This document shows positions 18,288 to 27,011 of a stretch of DNA of 64,000 nt, piece after piece (the stretch's first letter is position 1; every line of letters starts with the position of its first letter). This DNA is from Fervidobacterium pennivorans. GTDB lineage: Bacteria > Thermotogota > Thermotogae > Thermotogales > Fervidobacteriaceae. The notes under the pieces are model-generated. The model ran no database searches. It was not told the origin of the DNA and worked only from the letters and a program-made list of their open reading frames with translations. The stretch is taken from positions 1,634,001-1,698,000 of the forward strand of contig NZ_CP011393.1 of NCBI RefSeq assembly GCF_001644665.1, in the 5' to 3' direction. The position numbers and the translations under genes were made by a program.

Positions 18288-18922
18288 AACATCACCCCCA
18301 TAAGTATTATCGTAGAAACTATTGTTGTGATGTAGTTCAATATGTTGAACTTAAAACCCCGTTTATTGAACTTGAAAACGGGAATCAAACAAAATAGTGC
18401 ATAGATTATTAAAAAGAGTGGGTTCAGCAGATAAACAATTGGTGCTATCATTCGTAGTGCATATCCGATGTAGTCTCGTTGGTACTTACCACGGGATGTT
18501 ATAAGGTGTACAAGTATACTTACAAAATACCCATTGAATATCATCACTGATAGGAGAACCGCTAAAGTTCTTGGAAGAAAAGGTTCCAAATAGGTTAACT
18601 GCGAGCTTATTAAAAGTAAAGATGCCACATGTAAAGATTGGTCAAAGAGATAATAATACCAAGTATTGCAAAATTTCTTTTTGCATAAAAACTTGAGTAA
18701 ATCAATCAAAAAATGAATACCGGAAAGAATTCCAATCATGGTTAAACTTTGAGCATCGAAATTTTTACCCACAATGAATAGAACTTGAGAAAGAAATACT
18801 AAAATTATGTGAAGTCCAAGAACTTTTAAGTTTTTCGACTTGTTAGCTGCTATATAACTTATTTGAAGAAAGTAATCTCCAAAAAGGTGTCCTAGGAAAA
18901 GGTATGGGAAAATAAGACTCAT
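18284..18922 (-). CDS. DUF3307 membrane protein
   Basis: A 212-residue integral membrane protein with about six hydrophobic helices. The segments FLGHLFGDYFLQ near the N-terminus, SGIHFLIDLLKF and DQSLHVASLLL match the conserved His/Asp pattern of DUF3307, a family without known function. It overlaps both neighbours by four bases (ATGA), so it is translated together with the degenerate HD-GYP protein and the FecR-barrel protein. Confidence 0.75.
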   Translation of the reverse strand: MSLIFPYLFLGHLFGDYFLQISYIAANKSKNLKVLGLHIILVFLSQVLFIVGKNFDAQSLTMIGILSGIHFLIDLLKFLCKKKFCNTWYYYLFDQSLHVASLLLISSQLTYLEPFLPRTLAVLLSVMIFNGYFVSILVHLITSRGKYQRDYIGYALRMIAPIVYLLNPLFLIIYALFCLIPVFKFNKRGFKFNILNYITTIVSTIILMGVML

Positions 18923-19875
18923 TGTAATTCACCTCTGGAATCTATTACAGCTAAGTAAGTATCTGGATATTTGCCTTGTAGCCTTGAAACATCCCACTTT
19001 AAAATTACAACATGTTCAGCGAAACCGACTGCTAAGGCTATTTTTGGAATTTCATACCCTTTCAACCCCGTTATACCAGAACCGTCTACAAACTCGTGAT
19101 GATACACACAAGCGTCCAAAATAAAGTGGGGAACATCCATTTCTTTGAGAATCTCATAGCCGAAATCAACGTGCTTCAGAAACTCTCTGTAATCCTCATT
19201 TGTAAAATCTCCGGTGAAGATTCTTTCAAATAGTTCGTCCCTTAAACCCACAAAGCCGACATTGGCTATTCTTAGAGCAAGACGTACCTCTTCTTGACTT
19301 AATTGTTCTAGTTGCGCAATTTTCGATGCTATAGCTTCCATTCTATCTAAGTCACCTTTATTTAATCGAACGCGTTTGTTCAGAGCGACGAACAACGTAT
19401 CAAGTGAACTTTTTAATAGTTGTTCTAAACGGTAGTTTATTATTATGCCTTCTACAATCGAAACGAAAGAATCGTAAAATGCGAGTAAACCTAAGACCTC
19501 ATCGAGCATTAGAGAACCTTGTAAAGTTATCATCCCTAAATCGCCGGAATTTTTGCTCACTATTGGTAAAGAGGCATAGTTATTTTGAATATCCATCTGC
19601 GAACCTTCTTCTGAATAGATTACCTTAACGTCTTTGTGCAATTTTGATTTGAAAAAGTTCTCAACTTTCTTTTTTACACTAGTTAAATCTTCCGCCTTTA
19701 ATAATTCGTACACCATATCGAACAGTTTCTCATTTATTGGCAAACTATAGTTCATCGCTAACTCATAAATCTCGTCTTGAGTTGGTAAGCTACCTGATAT
19801 TCGGAATGTACCGTCGTTTTTAAGAAAGAACTTAGTGTTACTGAGCTCAATAATCAACTCACTGGAGCTTTTCAA
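18919..19875 (-). CDS. Degenerate HD-GYP-like protein
   Basis: A 318-residue soluble protein. The N-terminal ~160 residues are unassigned. The C-terminal part follows the HD-GYP fold but with lost residues: the HD-K motif reads RIANVGFVG, the GYP motif reads HHEFVDGSGIT, and the late D of VADxFDA is missing, while KHVDFGYEIL and HHE remain. It may therefore bind rather than cleave a cyclic dinucleotide, or act only as an adaptor. I chose the TTG at 19875, one base after the cyclase stop, because AGGGGGAG lies five bases upstream; a longer reading would overlap the cyclase gene. It overlaps the DUF3307 gene by four bases. Confidence 0.7.
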   Translation of the reverse strand: MKSSSELIIELSNTKFFLKNDGTFRISGSLPTQDEIYELAMNYSLPINEKLFDMVYELLKAEDLTSVKKKVENFFKSKLHKDVKVIYSEEGSQMDIQNNYASLPIVSKNSGDLGMITLQGSLMLDEVLGLLAFYDSFVSIVEGIIINYRLEQLLKSSLDTLFVALNKRVRLNKGDLDRMEAIASKIAQLEQLSQEEVRLALRIANVGFVGLRDELFERIFTGDFTNEDYREFLKHVDFGYEILKEMDVPHFILDACVYHHEFVDGSGITGLKGYEIPKIALAVGFAEHVVILKWDVSRLQGKYPDTYLAVIDSRGELQ

Positions 19876-19876
19876 T

Positions 19877-21826
19877 TTAACTCCCCCTATCTTCTTTGTT
19901 TTCTGCATGTTTTTTACCCACAAGTTTGTAAAGTTTCAGCTTCTCGCTTTTTCCCTTCACGGCAAATTCACCGAGGTATTCAAATGAAAACTTGTCAGTG
20001 CGAGTTACAACTTCTTCCGAGACTATAATTTCCGCATTAAGTTCTCGTGTGAGATGCTCAATCCTCGAAGCGGTATTTACCGTGTCTCCGATGCATGTAT
20101 AATCCATTCTAAAAGGTGCGCCGATATTTCCCACAATTGCCGGTCCATAGTGTATACCAATCCCACTGTCAAGATTGAATCCGTACTCTTTGTTAAGTTC
20201 CTTCAAAGCAATTCTCATATCCAAGGCACAAGAAAGAGCACGTTCGATATCATCTTCGTAAGAAACTGGTGCCCCGAATATTGCCATTATCGCATCGCCT
20301 ATGAACTTATCAATTGTTCCATCGTACTTGTAACGTATAATCTCGCTCATTCTTGTTAAGTAAACATTCAAGAATGCAACTACTTCTTCTGGTTTCATCT
20401 TTTCAGAAATACTTGTAAATCCCTTTATATCCGAAAACAAAACCACAACGTTTCTCGTTTCCCCACCGAGTTTCAGTTCACCTTTACTCACCAGTTCTTG
20501 CGCAACTCTATCTGGAACGTACCTGTAAAGAAATTCCTTCATCTTTCTTTTTTCAGCACTTTCTGAGAGAAAGTCACTTACCAGCTTAACGGAACCAACG
20601 ACGATGTATCCAAATACTGGGTAGAAGGTTGATACGTAAACATGTTTTAAAAAAAGGATGTACGATATTGATGCAAACAAAACCGGTATAGTTGGAATTA
20701 CTACGTTAACAAACCTGTTCTTAAAATTCGCCAAGATTCCAAGTAACGTCATTAAACAAACTAACAGTACACCATTACAGAAAGGTGACAAAAGTTTTAA
20801 AAAATCACCTCTCAGTATGTTTTGTATCGCTGTTGCATGGATGAAAACCCCTGCTTCTTCATTTGAAAAAGGGGTTATCCTTAAATCATAAAGTCCCTTT
20901 GCAGTTGCCGTGTATCCAACAAGCACAACTTTGTCTTTAAACATTCCTTTTTCAAAATTTCCTGTTATCACGTCGTAAAACGGAACTTCTTTGAATACGC
21001 TGGATGATTTACCATAATACCACAGATGCATGTATCCTGAATTATCAAAGGGGACTTTTTTACCATTCAACTCCACAAAACGTTTTGAAAAATCAAGTAA
21101 CATTTCTTCAGGGTTTGCCCCAAGATAAAGAGCGCAAGCTATAACGTTCATGTGTGGTAAAATACCGGAAGAGATTCCATTTTCACTTGACCATTCCTCA
21201 ACGATGAGTAGTGGTATTCTCCGCACAGTCCCATCCGAATCTAAGGCGCCTATTTCGTAGGTTGCACTGTAAGCAGCTACCGCAAAAGGTTCGTAAACAG
21301 GGCGTATTTTGTAAACCTTAAATGGTTTCATCAACGAAAATTCTCGAAAGTTTTTCATTTTGTATGCGTAGTCAAGATACGTACGATTTTGTTCTATCTT
21401 TTCCCTAAGCTTTCGATTGAATAGTTCGTATGTTTTTTTATCATTTATAAGATAAGTTCCAAGAACAACGTTTCCGTACATAAGGAGCGTGCTGGCAAAG
21501 TAAGCGTCTGTTTCTTCGTCCATTGGTTCGGTAAACGAGATATCAAAAGCTACGACTTTTGCTCCATCTTCGAAGACTTTTTGGAGTAACTTTCCGTAAA
21601 CATCACGATTCCATGGCCAAGTATCACCCTCGATTTCCAGAGTACTTAGTGAATACTCGTCAATTCCAACGACAATAACTTGAGGGGAGATAACAACCTC
21701 ACCACGCATTTTGTAAAATAAATCGGAGATTTTGAGGTCTAAAACTTCTGTCATTTCAAACTTAAACATGATTGCCCACAACATAAAGAGTGTCAGCAGT
21801 ATGTTCAGAATGTGTAGCTTTTTCAT
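19877..21826 (-). CDS. CHASE2-domain class III adenylate cyclase
   Basis: A 649-residue membrane sensor enzyme. After an N-terminal membrane helix (about 5-22), a CHASE2 domain (about 35-335, with VIVVGIDEYSLSTL and KVVLVGYTATAKGLYD) lies outside the cytoplasm; about three helices follow (345-420), then a class III cyclase domain (about 455-640). Metal-binding aspartates are in FSDIKGFTS and GDAIMA; the lysine in TIDKFIGD and the threonine in YTCIGDTVN favour ATP over GTP. So it likely makes cAMP in response to an envelope signal. The ATG follows AGGGGG. It is first in the five-gene operon. Confidence 0.92.
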   Translation of the reverse strand: MKKLHILNILLTLFMLWAIMFKFEMTEVLDLKISDLFYKMRGEVVISPQVIVVGIDEYSLSTLEIEGDTWPWNRDVYGKLLQKVFEDGAKVVAFDISFTEPMDEETDAYFASTLLMYGNVVLGTYLINDKKTYELFNRKLREKIEQNRTYLDYAYKMKNFREFSLMKPFKVYKIRPVYEPFAVAAYSATYEIGALDSDGTVRRIPLLIVEEWSSENGISSGILPHMNVIACALYLGANPEEMLLDFSKRFVELNGKKVPFDNSGYMHLWYYGKSSSVFKEVPFYDVITGNFEKGMFKDKVVLVGYTATAKGLYDLRITPFSNEEAGVFIHATAIQNILRGDFLKLLSPFCNGVLLVCLMTLLGILANFKNRFVNVVIPTIPVLFASISYILFLKHVYVSTFYPVFGYIVVGSVKLVSDFLSESAEKRKMKEFLYRYVPDRVAQELVSKGELKLGGETRNVVVLFSDIKGFTSISEKMKPEEVVAFLNVYLTRMSEIIRYKYDGTIDKFIGDAIMAIFGAPVSYEDDIERALSCALDMRIALKELNKEYGFNLDSGIGIHYGPAIVGNIGAPFRMDYTCIGDTVNTASRIEHLTRELNAEIIVSEEVVTRTDKFSFEYLGEFAVKGKSEKLKLYKLVGKKHAENKEDRGS

Positions 21827-21866
21827 GCGTCCCCCTGTGGTTTTGTCTCAAATTGTCAGTTGATGG

Positions 21867-21895
21867 TTTCAAAAAGTAAGTTTATCTAGTATAAT
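21867..21895 (+). promoter_or_regulatory. Promoter now cut off from the downstream UPF0047 gene
   Basis: TTTCAA (21867-21872), a 17-base spacer and a perfect TATAAT (21890-21895) point rightward. It was probably the promoter of the UPF0047/activator/MFS operon before an IS landed between them at 21964. Confidence 0.5.
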
Positions 21896-21955
21896 TTTAT
21901 GAGAAGTCTCTACTAATTAGACCACGGGACAGTCAAAAACGTTGAGTAATTTAAA

Positions 21956-21963
21956 AAAATCAT
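21956..21963. repeat. 8-bp target duplication, left of IS copy A
   Basis: AAATCAT preceded by A (AAAATCAT), repeated exactly at 23023-23030 on the other side of the element. Confidence 0.9.
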
Positions 21964-23022
21964 GATAGTGTTAACTTGTAGTGGTGAAAGAGTGTAAGTG
22001 TGAAAGAATGAGATTGATATTACCATTGTGCGTTTTCCAAAGATTCTTCACTACACAAAATACTTGAATATATTTCGCTAAATTCTTCGTATTCTTCAGC
22101 CCTCGCTTGAGTCGGAAAAAGTCTTTCAACAATGAAAACTTAGATTCACATTGATTGTTTTTACCGAGCGGTACCACTACGTGATTGATATTTCTGAACA
22201 ACAGCTTTACTGCACTTTCATATGCACCAAGTCCATCAGTAATAAGTTCAATGTTTCTAGGTTTTGAATTACCAAAGAACTTCTCGAGCAATACTTTGAC
22301 TTGTCCCATATCACGATACTTTGAGACATGCCAACAAAGAATTAAGTTAGTTTCGTGATCAACTAATAGCCAAACATAGTACTTTTGTTCTTTGAACACA
22401 AGAACAGTTTCATCAGCATGAACTGAGAAAACATTTTCGATGGTAAATGTTGGAAAAAGTACAGAGAATAAAGTACACAATTTAATAACCCATTTATATA
22501 TGGTGACATGAGATACTTTGATATTAAGAGAATGAGCAAGAGAGCGATAAGACATATTGTGTTTCATATACAAAACGAAAGCTTTTAAGATGAAAAATAG
22601 AGGAAAACGGAAATATTTAAATTTCTCAGGAATAAGGGTGACTGGTTCGGGGAGGTTAAAAGGTACTCTATCTTTGGTACGACAAGCTCTACAACGGAAG
22701 ACAACGAAAGAGCGATGGACTTTGTAAATTTGCATAGATTTACCACAAGAAGTGCATTTGGGATAAGGGAAAGAGAAGTTTTTGCGTTTGTGAGAATGGG
22801 AGAGTTTGAAAGAATGATGGCAGAGTTTGCAAAGGAATTGTTGGTTACCGTATTTGTCATGACCGTTTTTGTATAAGCTGGTGGAACCGCATTTTGGACA
22901 AGAGAGCGTTGAGTTGTTCATATCGGGATACCTCCTTTGTCGAGAGTTGGTTGGGGGGTGTCCCCTCTTTATAAGGATAATGCGGTTTTTGGAAAGTTTC
23001 AATACTTTTAGTTAACATTATC
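21964..23022 (-). mobile_element. Insertion sequence copy A, complete, 1059 bp
   Basis: A complete element with imperfect terminal inverted repeats: GATAATGTTAACT at the transposase-promoter end (23022 inward) and GATAGTGTTAACT at the other end (21964 inward). It is flanked by the 8-bp direct repeat AAAATCAT. One transposase gene fills it. A second copy of exactly the same length is at 50025. Eight-bp duplications and the catalytic domain suggest an IS6/IS240-like group, but the D-to-E spacing (29 residues) is shorter than usual there, so the family is tentative. Confidence 0.93.
21971..22921 (-). CDS. DDE transposase of IS copy A
   Basis: A 316-residue transposase. Two zinc-ribbon pairs lie at the N-terminus (C8/C11 with C31/C34; C56/C59 with C77/C80), followed by a helix-turn-helix (about 124-145) and a DDE catalytic domain with D170 (HADETVL), D229 (ITDGLGAY) and E259 (CESKFSLL). 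The ATG at 22921 has AAGGAGGT before it; an upstream in-frame reading would cross the element's own promoter (TTGAAA-17-TATCCT). It looks intact. It differs from copy B at a dozen or so positions, mainly in the second zinc ribbon. Confidence 0.9.
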   Translation of the reverse strand: MNNSTLSCPKCGSTSLYKNGHDKYGNQQFLCKLCHHSFKLSHSHKRKNFSFPYPKCTSCGKSMQIYKVHRSFVVFRCRACRTKDRVPFNLPEPVTLIPEKFKYFRFPLFFILKAFVLYMKHNMSYRSLAHSLNIKVSHVTIYKWVIKLCTLFSVLFPTFTIENVFSVHADETVLVFKEQKYYVWLLVDHETNLILCWHVSKYRDMGQVKVLLEKFFGNSKPRNIELITDGLGAYESAVKLLFRNINHVVVPLGKNNQCESKFSLLKDFFRLKRGLKNTKNLAKYIQVFCVVKNLWKTHNGNINLILSHLHSFTTTS

Positions 23023-23046
23023 AAAATCATAAAGGGAGGTCTTTAT

Positions 23047-23457
23047 ATGAAGAGATACACTGAATACCTTTGGTTTAACACCAGTAAGAAGAGAGCACTC
23101 GTCCACATAACTGATAAAATTCAGGAAATTGTTGAAAAAAGTGGCATCAAAGAAGGTTTCTGCTTGGTTTCTGCAATGCATATCACCGCTGGGATAATTG
23201 TGAACGACAACGAGTCAGGCTTACACCAAGACATCTGGGAATGGCTCGAAAAACTTGCACCAGCGGGCAATTACAAACATCACTGGACTGGTGAAACGAA
23301 CGGAGATGCTCATCTGAAGAGAATACTAACCCACCATCAAGTCATCCTGCCTGTAACAAATGGAAAGTTAGACTTAGGTCCTTGGGAAGAGATATTCTAT
23401 GCAGAATACGATGGTCAACGAAGAAAAAGGGTCGTCGTCAAGGTGATTGGTGAATAA
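23047..23457 (+). CDS. UPF0047 (YjbQ) family protein, second type
   Basis: A 136-residue YjbQ/UPF0047 protein, clearly divergent from the one at 13773: [30 protein letters not shown] and [16 protein letters not shown] replace the corresponding motifs, but the histidines are kept. It belongs to another branch of the family. GGGAGGT lies seven bases before the ATG. IS copy A ends only 24 bases upstream, between this gene and its likely native promoter. The gene leads an operon with a sigma-54-type activator and an MFS transporter. Confidence 0.88.
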   Translation: MKRYTEYLWFNTSKKRALVHITDKIQEIVEKSGIKEGFCLVSAMHITAGIIVNDNESGLHQDIWEWLEKLAPAGNYKHHWTGETNGDAHLKRILTHHQVILPVTNGKLDLGPWEEIFYAEYDGQRRKRVVVKVIGE

Positions 23458-23479
23458 TAAATGCGATGGAGATGAGCGA

Positions 23480-25183
23480 ATGGAAAGGATTTACAAGATA
23501 GTCCTTGATTCAATAATTGAAGGTGTAATCATCGTTGATAGAGATGCAAGAGTGCTTTACATCAACAAAAACGCGCAAAAACTTTTGAACTTACCTTCAG
23601 ACATAATCGGCAAAAAAGTTGACGAGGTCGTTAAGAACACACGTCTACATATCGTTGTCCAAACTGGTATCCCTGAGATTGACCAAGTCCAACATACGGA
23701 GAACGCGGTGATTATCACTTCGAGAATACCCATCAAAGATGAAAATGGAAAAATCGTAGGCGCGGTTGCAGTCTTTAGGGATATAACAAGTATCAGGAAA
23801 CTTGCTGAAGAGATAACAAATTTGAAAGAAATAGAAGCCCAGCTCAAGGCGATAATTGATTCTACCAACGATGCAATAAGTGTCGCCGACGAAAATGGAA
23901 TAGTAAGGTTGGTCAACAAAGCGTACACAAAAATTACAGGATATTCACCAGAGGATGTTATCGGTAAGCCTGCCACAGTCGATATAGCGGAAGGCGAGAG
24001 CATACATATGCTCATCGCCAAACTCAGACAACCAATATACAACGCAAGGTTAAAGGTTGGTCCTGCAAAGAAAGAAGTAATCGTGAACGCTACTCCATTA
24101 TTTGTAAAAGGGAAGTTCAAAGGTAGTGTTGCGGTTGTCCATGACGTTTCAGAGATATTGAAACTAACAAACGAACTTGAAGAAGTGAAAAGGTTAATCC
24201 GTCATATGCGTGCACAATATACATTTGATGATATCATAGGAGATAGTAAATTAATTCAAATCGCGAAAGAGCAAGCAAAGAAAGTTGCCCAAACACCGGC
24301 AACAGTGCTTCTAAGGGGAGAGAGTGGAACAGGTAAAGAGCTTTTTGCACATGCGATTCACAACGCAAGTCCGAGAAGAAACAAGCCATTTGTTAGTGTG
24401 AACTGTGCAGCTATACCAGAAAGCATTTTGGAATCAGAGCTCTTCGGGTACGAAGAAGGTTCGTTTACAGGGGCACTACATGGTGGTAAAAAGGGACTTG
24501 TAGAAGAAGCCGATGGTGGTACGTTGTTCCTCGATGAAGTTGGAAAATTGCCTTTGTCTTTGCAACCCAAATTGCTGAGATTTATCGAAACGAAAGAATA
24601 TGTCCCTGTTGGTGGAAGAAACGTGAAAAAGGTTGATGTGAGAATCATTGCTGCAACGAATATGGAACTCGAGAAAATGGTAAGAAACGGGGACTTCTTA
24701 CCCGATTTGTATTTCAGACTCAATGTGTTCCCAATATATCTACCTTCCCTAAAAGATAGAAAAGAAGATATTCCCAAGCTTGCTGTCCATATTGTGAAAA
24801 AGCTCAATCAACAATACGGAAGAATGGTAGAAGGCATAAGCCCAGCGGTGATAAAGTACATCGTTTCAAAAGATTGGCCCGGGAATGTGAGAGAACTTGA
24901 AAACTTCCTTGGCAGGGTTATGATAAACATGGGACCTGAGGAAAGATATATCGAACTCAAACATCTTCCAGAAGATAGCGGCTTAAAGGTTGAAAAGAAA
25001 GAGGAAGAGTTTTCGGACATAGGTGAAAAGTCTCTCAAAGACTTAGTTGAGGAATACGAAAAAAAGATTATCCTTTCGGCATTAAAACAAACAGGTGGAG
25101 ATAAAGTAAAAGCCGCAAAGATGCTTGATATAAGTATTAGGACGTTGTATTACAAAATGGAGCGGTATGGAATAGATGGTTAG
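23480..25183 (+). CDS. Sigma-54-type transcriptional activator with two PAS domains
   Basis: A 567-residue enhancer-binding-protein-like regulator: PAS 1 (about 5-110), PAS 2 (about 120-230), an AAA+ domain (about 250-485) with Walker A GESGTGKE, NCAAIPESILESELFG, Walker B GGTLFLDEVG, and a C-terminal Fis-type helix-turn-helix (VKAAKMLDISIRTLYYKMERYG). The sigma-54 contact loop reads GSFTGA instead of GAFTGA. The ATG at 23480 is preceded by GGAGATGAG. PAS domains suggest it senses a small ligand or redox state. The targets are unknown; the neighbouring UPF0047 and MFS genes are candidates. Activity would need RpoN, which is not in the window. Confidence 0.9.
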   Translation: MERIYKIVLDSIIEGVIIVDRDARVLYINKNAQKLLNLPSDIIGKKVDEVVKNTRLHIVVQTGIPEIDQVQHTENAVIITSRIPIKDENGKIVGAVAVFRDITSIRKLAEEITNLKEIEAQLKAIIDSTNDAISVADENGIVRLVNKAYTKITGYSPEDVIGKPATVDIAEGESIHMLIAKLRQPIYNARLKVGPAKKEVIVNATPLFVKGKFKGSVAVVHDVSEILKLTNELEEVKRLIRHMRAQYTFDDIIGDSKLIQIAKEQAKKVAQTPATVLLRGESGTGKELFAHAIHNASPRRNKPFVSVNCAAIPESILESELFGYEEGSFTGALHGGKKGLVEEADGGTLFLDEVGKLPLSLQPKLLRFIETKEYVPVGGRNVKKVDVRIIAATNMELEKMVRNGDFLPDLYFRLNVFPIYLPSLKDRKEDIPKLAVHIVKKLNQQYGRMVEGISPAVIKYIVSKDWPGNVRELENFLGRVMINMGPEERYIELKHLPEDSGLKVEKKEEEFSDIGEKSLKDLVEEYEKKIILSALKQTGGDKVKAAKMLDISIRTLYYKMERYGIDG

Positions 25184-25198
25184 AAAGGAGTGAGGAAT

Positions 25199-26290
25199 TT
25201 GGAGAATCTTTATCCCATGCTCGTCATATTCTCTTATTCACTTGTCTTAAACTCAATGCCGCCGTTGTTAAGTTCGTTTAGGGAACTGTTTAACATTTCG
25301 ATAGCGTTATCTTCTTTCTTGCCATTCTTTTCTTTGGCAGGTACTGTAATTTCCAACATCTTCACAGGTATTTTTCTCAACAAACTGGGCATCAAACGAG
25401 CGTTGCTTACAGGTTACTTTTTAACAATTGTAGGAGCTCTTATAGTTGCTTTCTCCGGTAACTATTTACTTTCAATCCTTGGACTCTTTATATTCGGACT
25501 TTCAACTGGATTTGGATTCACAGGTTCGACAACACTTCTTTCGCAAGCTAAAAATCCTAATTTTGGATTTTACCATGGAGCTTATGGAATTGGAGGTATA
25601 CTTGCGCCGTTTTGTATATCCTGGGCGACGAAAAATTTTGGTGATTTCAGAAACGTTTATCTAATGTATGCGATAATGTTTCTGCTGTTGACTTTATACA
25701 CAGTTATAAAAACTTTCCCTATACTTCAAAATTCGCTAGGTGGGTTCTCGTTAAAAGGCATATCAAATGCGTTCAGGGATACACATTTTTCAACATTCTT
25801 GTTACTTCTCATACTGTACTCCTCTGTTGAAATAGGTGTGATAACGTGGGCTGGGATAGTTATGAAAAATGTCATCATTTCTTCTTATGTTGCTTACGCG
25901 CTCTTTTGGCTCGCATTTACACTCAGTAGGTTCTTTACAGATTTCTTAGAAAAGGTTATGTCATCACTTTTAAGAACCAATGCGATAATTTTGGGGTTTA
26001 CCGTGTTTCTCTTCTTTTGGTTAAGAAATCCTCTCTTCTTTGCTCTTTCTGGTTTTTTCTTCGGTCCACTTTTTCCTTACATGCAAAAGAACGCACTTGG
26101 CAAGATAAAGAAAGAACATCTCACATTATTCAATGGTGCAACGTATGCCTTCACCTCGCTTGGAGGTAGTGTTGTTAGCATGCTCATGGGAATGGTAATA
26201 GAACGAAACATCTTTTTGGCTTTGATTGTGCCGTTAGTCATCCTTACTTCGATGGAATTGATAAGTTTAAAAACAGGAAAAATAAAGTGA
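25199..26290 (+). CDS. MFS transporter
   Basis: A 363-residue major-facilitator permease with about 11-12 hydrophobic helices. LNKLGIKRALLTGY between helices 2 and 3 is the position of the MFS loop motif, and FGFTGSTTLLSQ / GFYHGAYGIGG resemble the sugar-transporter-like FucP/YfkF branch. The substrate is unknown. I prefer the TTG at 25199, eight bases after AAGGAG; a GTG at 25190 touches that site. It is last in the operon before a bidirectional terminator and may be controlled by the preceding activator. Confidence 0.85.
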   Translation: MENLYPMLVIFSYSLVLNSMPPLLSSFRELFNISIALSSFLPFFSLAGTVISNIFTGIFLNKLGIKRALLTGYFLTIVGALIVAFSGNYLLSILGLFIFGLSTGFGFTGSTTLLSQAKNPNFGFYHGAYGIGGILAPFCISWATKNFGDFRNVYLMYAIMFLLLTLYTVIKTFPILQNSLGGFSLKGISNAFRDTHFSTFLLLLILYSSVEIGVITWAGIVMKNVIISSYVAYALFWLAFTLSRFFTDFLEKVMSSLLRTNAIILGFTVFLFFWLRNPLFFALSGFFFGPLFPYMQKNALGKIKKEHLTLFNGATYAFTSLGGSVVSMLMGMVIERNIFLALIVPLVILTSMELISLKTGKIK

Positions 26291-26296
26291 AAAGTA

Positions 26297-26331
26297 AAAA
26301 ACCCCCAGGCAAGAACCTGGGGGCTTTTGTT
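26297..26331. terminator. Bidirectional terminator
   Basis: CCCCCAGG (26302-26309) and CCTGGGGG (26316-26323), with A-run before and T-run after. It ends the MFS operon and, on the other strand, lies past the convergent lipoprotein gene. Confidence 0.85.
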
Positions 26332-26364
26332 AACTTAACGATTTCCTCGCACGTTTATGTGAAC

Positions 26365-26982
26365 TTATTTCACATCAATTTTTTCAAATCTTTCAATCCT
26401 TGGTGCGGAAGTTGCAGCGATAGGTAGCTTAACATAGATTTCATCTGGTGACCTGTTCAGCCCTTTTTCACCTACGCCTTTTCCAATACCAATGAGCCAG
26501 CCACCTGCCAGAAGCGTTTGATTTTCGTTGAGATAAACGTACGTATAACTCGAGAGCCTATCTTTGAGCCAAATTTGAAAGTAAGGTGTATCTGCATAGC
26601 CGTATGCGTAGAACATGAGTTCACCATCCGCTGTTCTGAAGATTCCATAACCTTTTGAAGCCTTCTTTTCGAGAACGATGTTAACTTCTTTACCGTCGAA
26701 CTCCACTGATTTCACAACGAACAATTGGTCAATTGGCTCTTTGAACGAATACTTTTCCACAGCGCTTATCTTTGCTTCGATGTAAACGCCATCTTTATCG
26801 GCTTTCAACGGGAAATTATTAATTGTTCCGTCAACAAATAGCTTATTTCCGTAAGGGTCAAATATATTAACAGGAGTTTTTACCTTTGGCGATGAAGAGT
26901 TTGACCCTGGATTGAATATATTACAACTTGAAATTACAACCAACAAGGAAAGCACACCTATCAAAATTATGGTTTTCTTCAT
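26365..26982 (-). CDS. Lipoprotein of unknown function
   Basis: A 205-residue protein with a type II signal peptide: basic start, hydrophobic core and lipobox ISSC at about residue 20, followed by a Ser/Pro/Asn-rich tether. The mature part is mostly beta-type and matches no family I recognise. The ATG has GAGGTG six bases upstream; an in-frame GTG at 26991 is within that site. It follows the beta-propeller gene by 29 bases and is probably cotranscribed, so it may anchor or assist that protein. Confidence 0.7.
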   Translation of the reverse strand: MKKTIILIGVLSLLVVISSCNIFNPGSNSSSPKVKTPVNIFDPYGNKLFVDGTINNFPLKADKDGVYIEAKISAVEKYSFKEPIDQLFVVKSVEFDGKEVNIVLEKKASKGYGIFRTADGELMFYAYGYADTPYFQIWLKDRLSSYTYVYLNENQTLLAGGWLIGIGKGVGEKGLNRSPDEIYVKLPIAATSAPRIERFEKIDVK

Positions 26983-27011
26983 ACTTATCACCTCTCTTTA
27001 CTGATGTGTGG

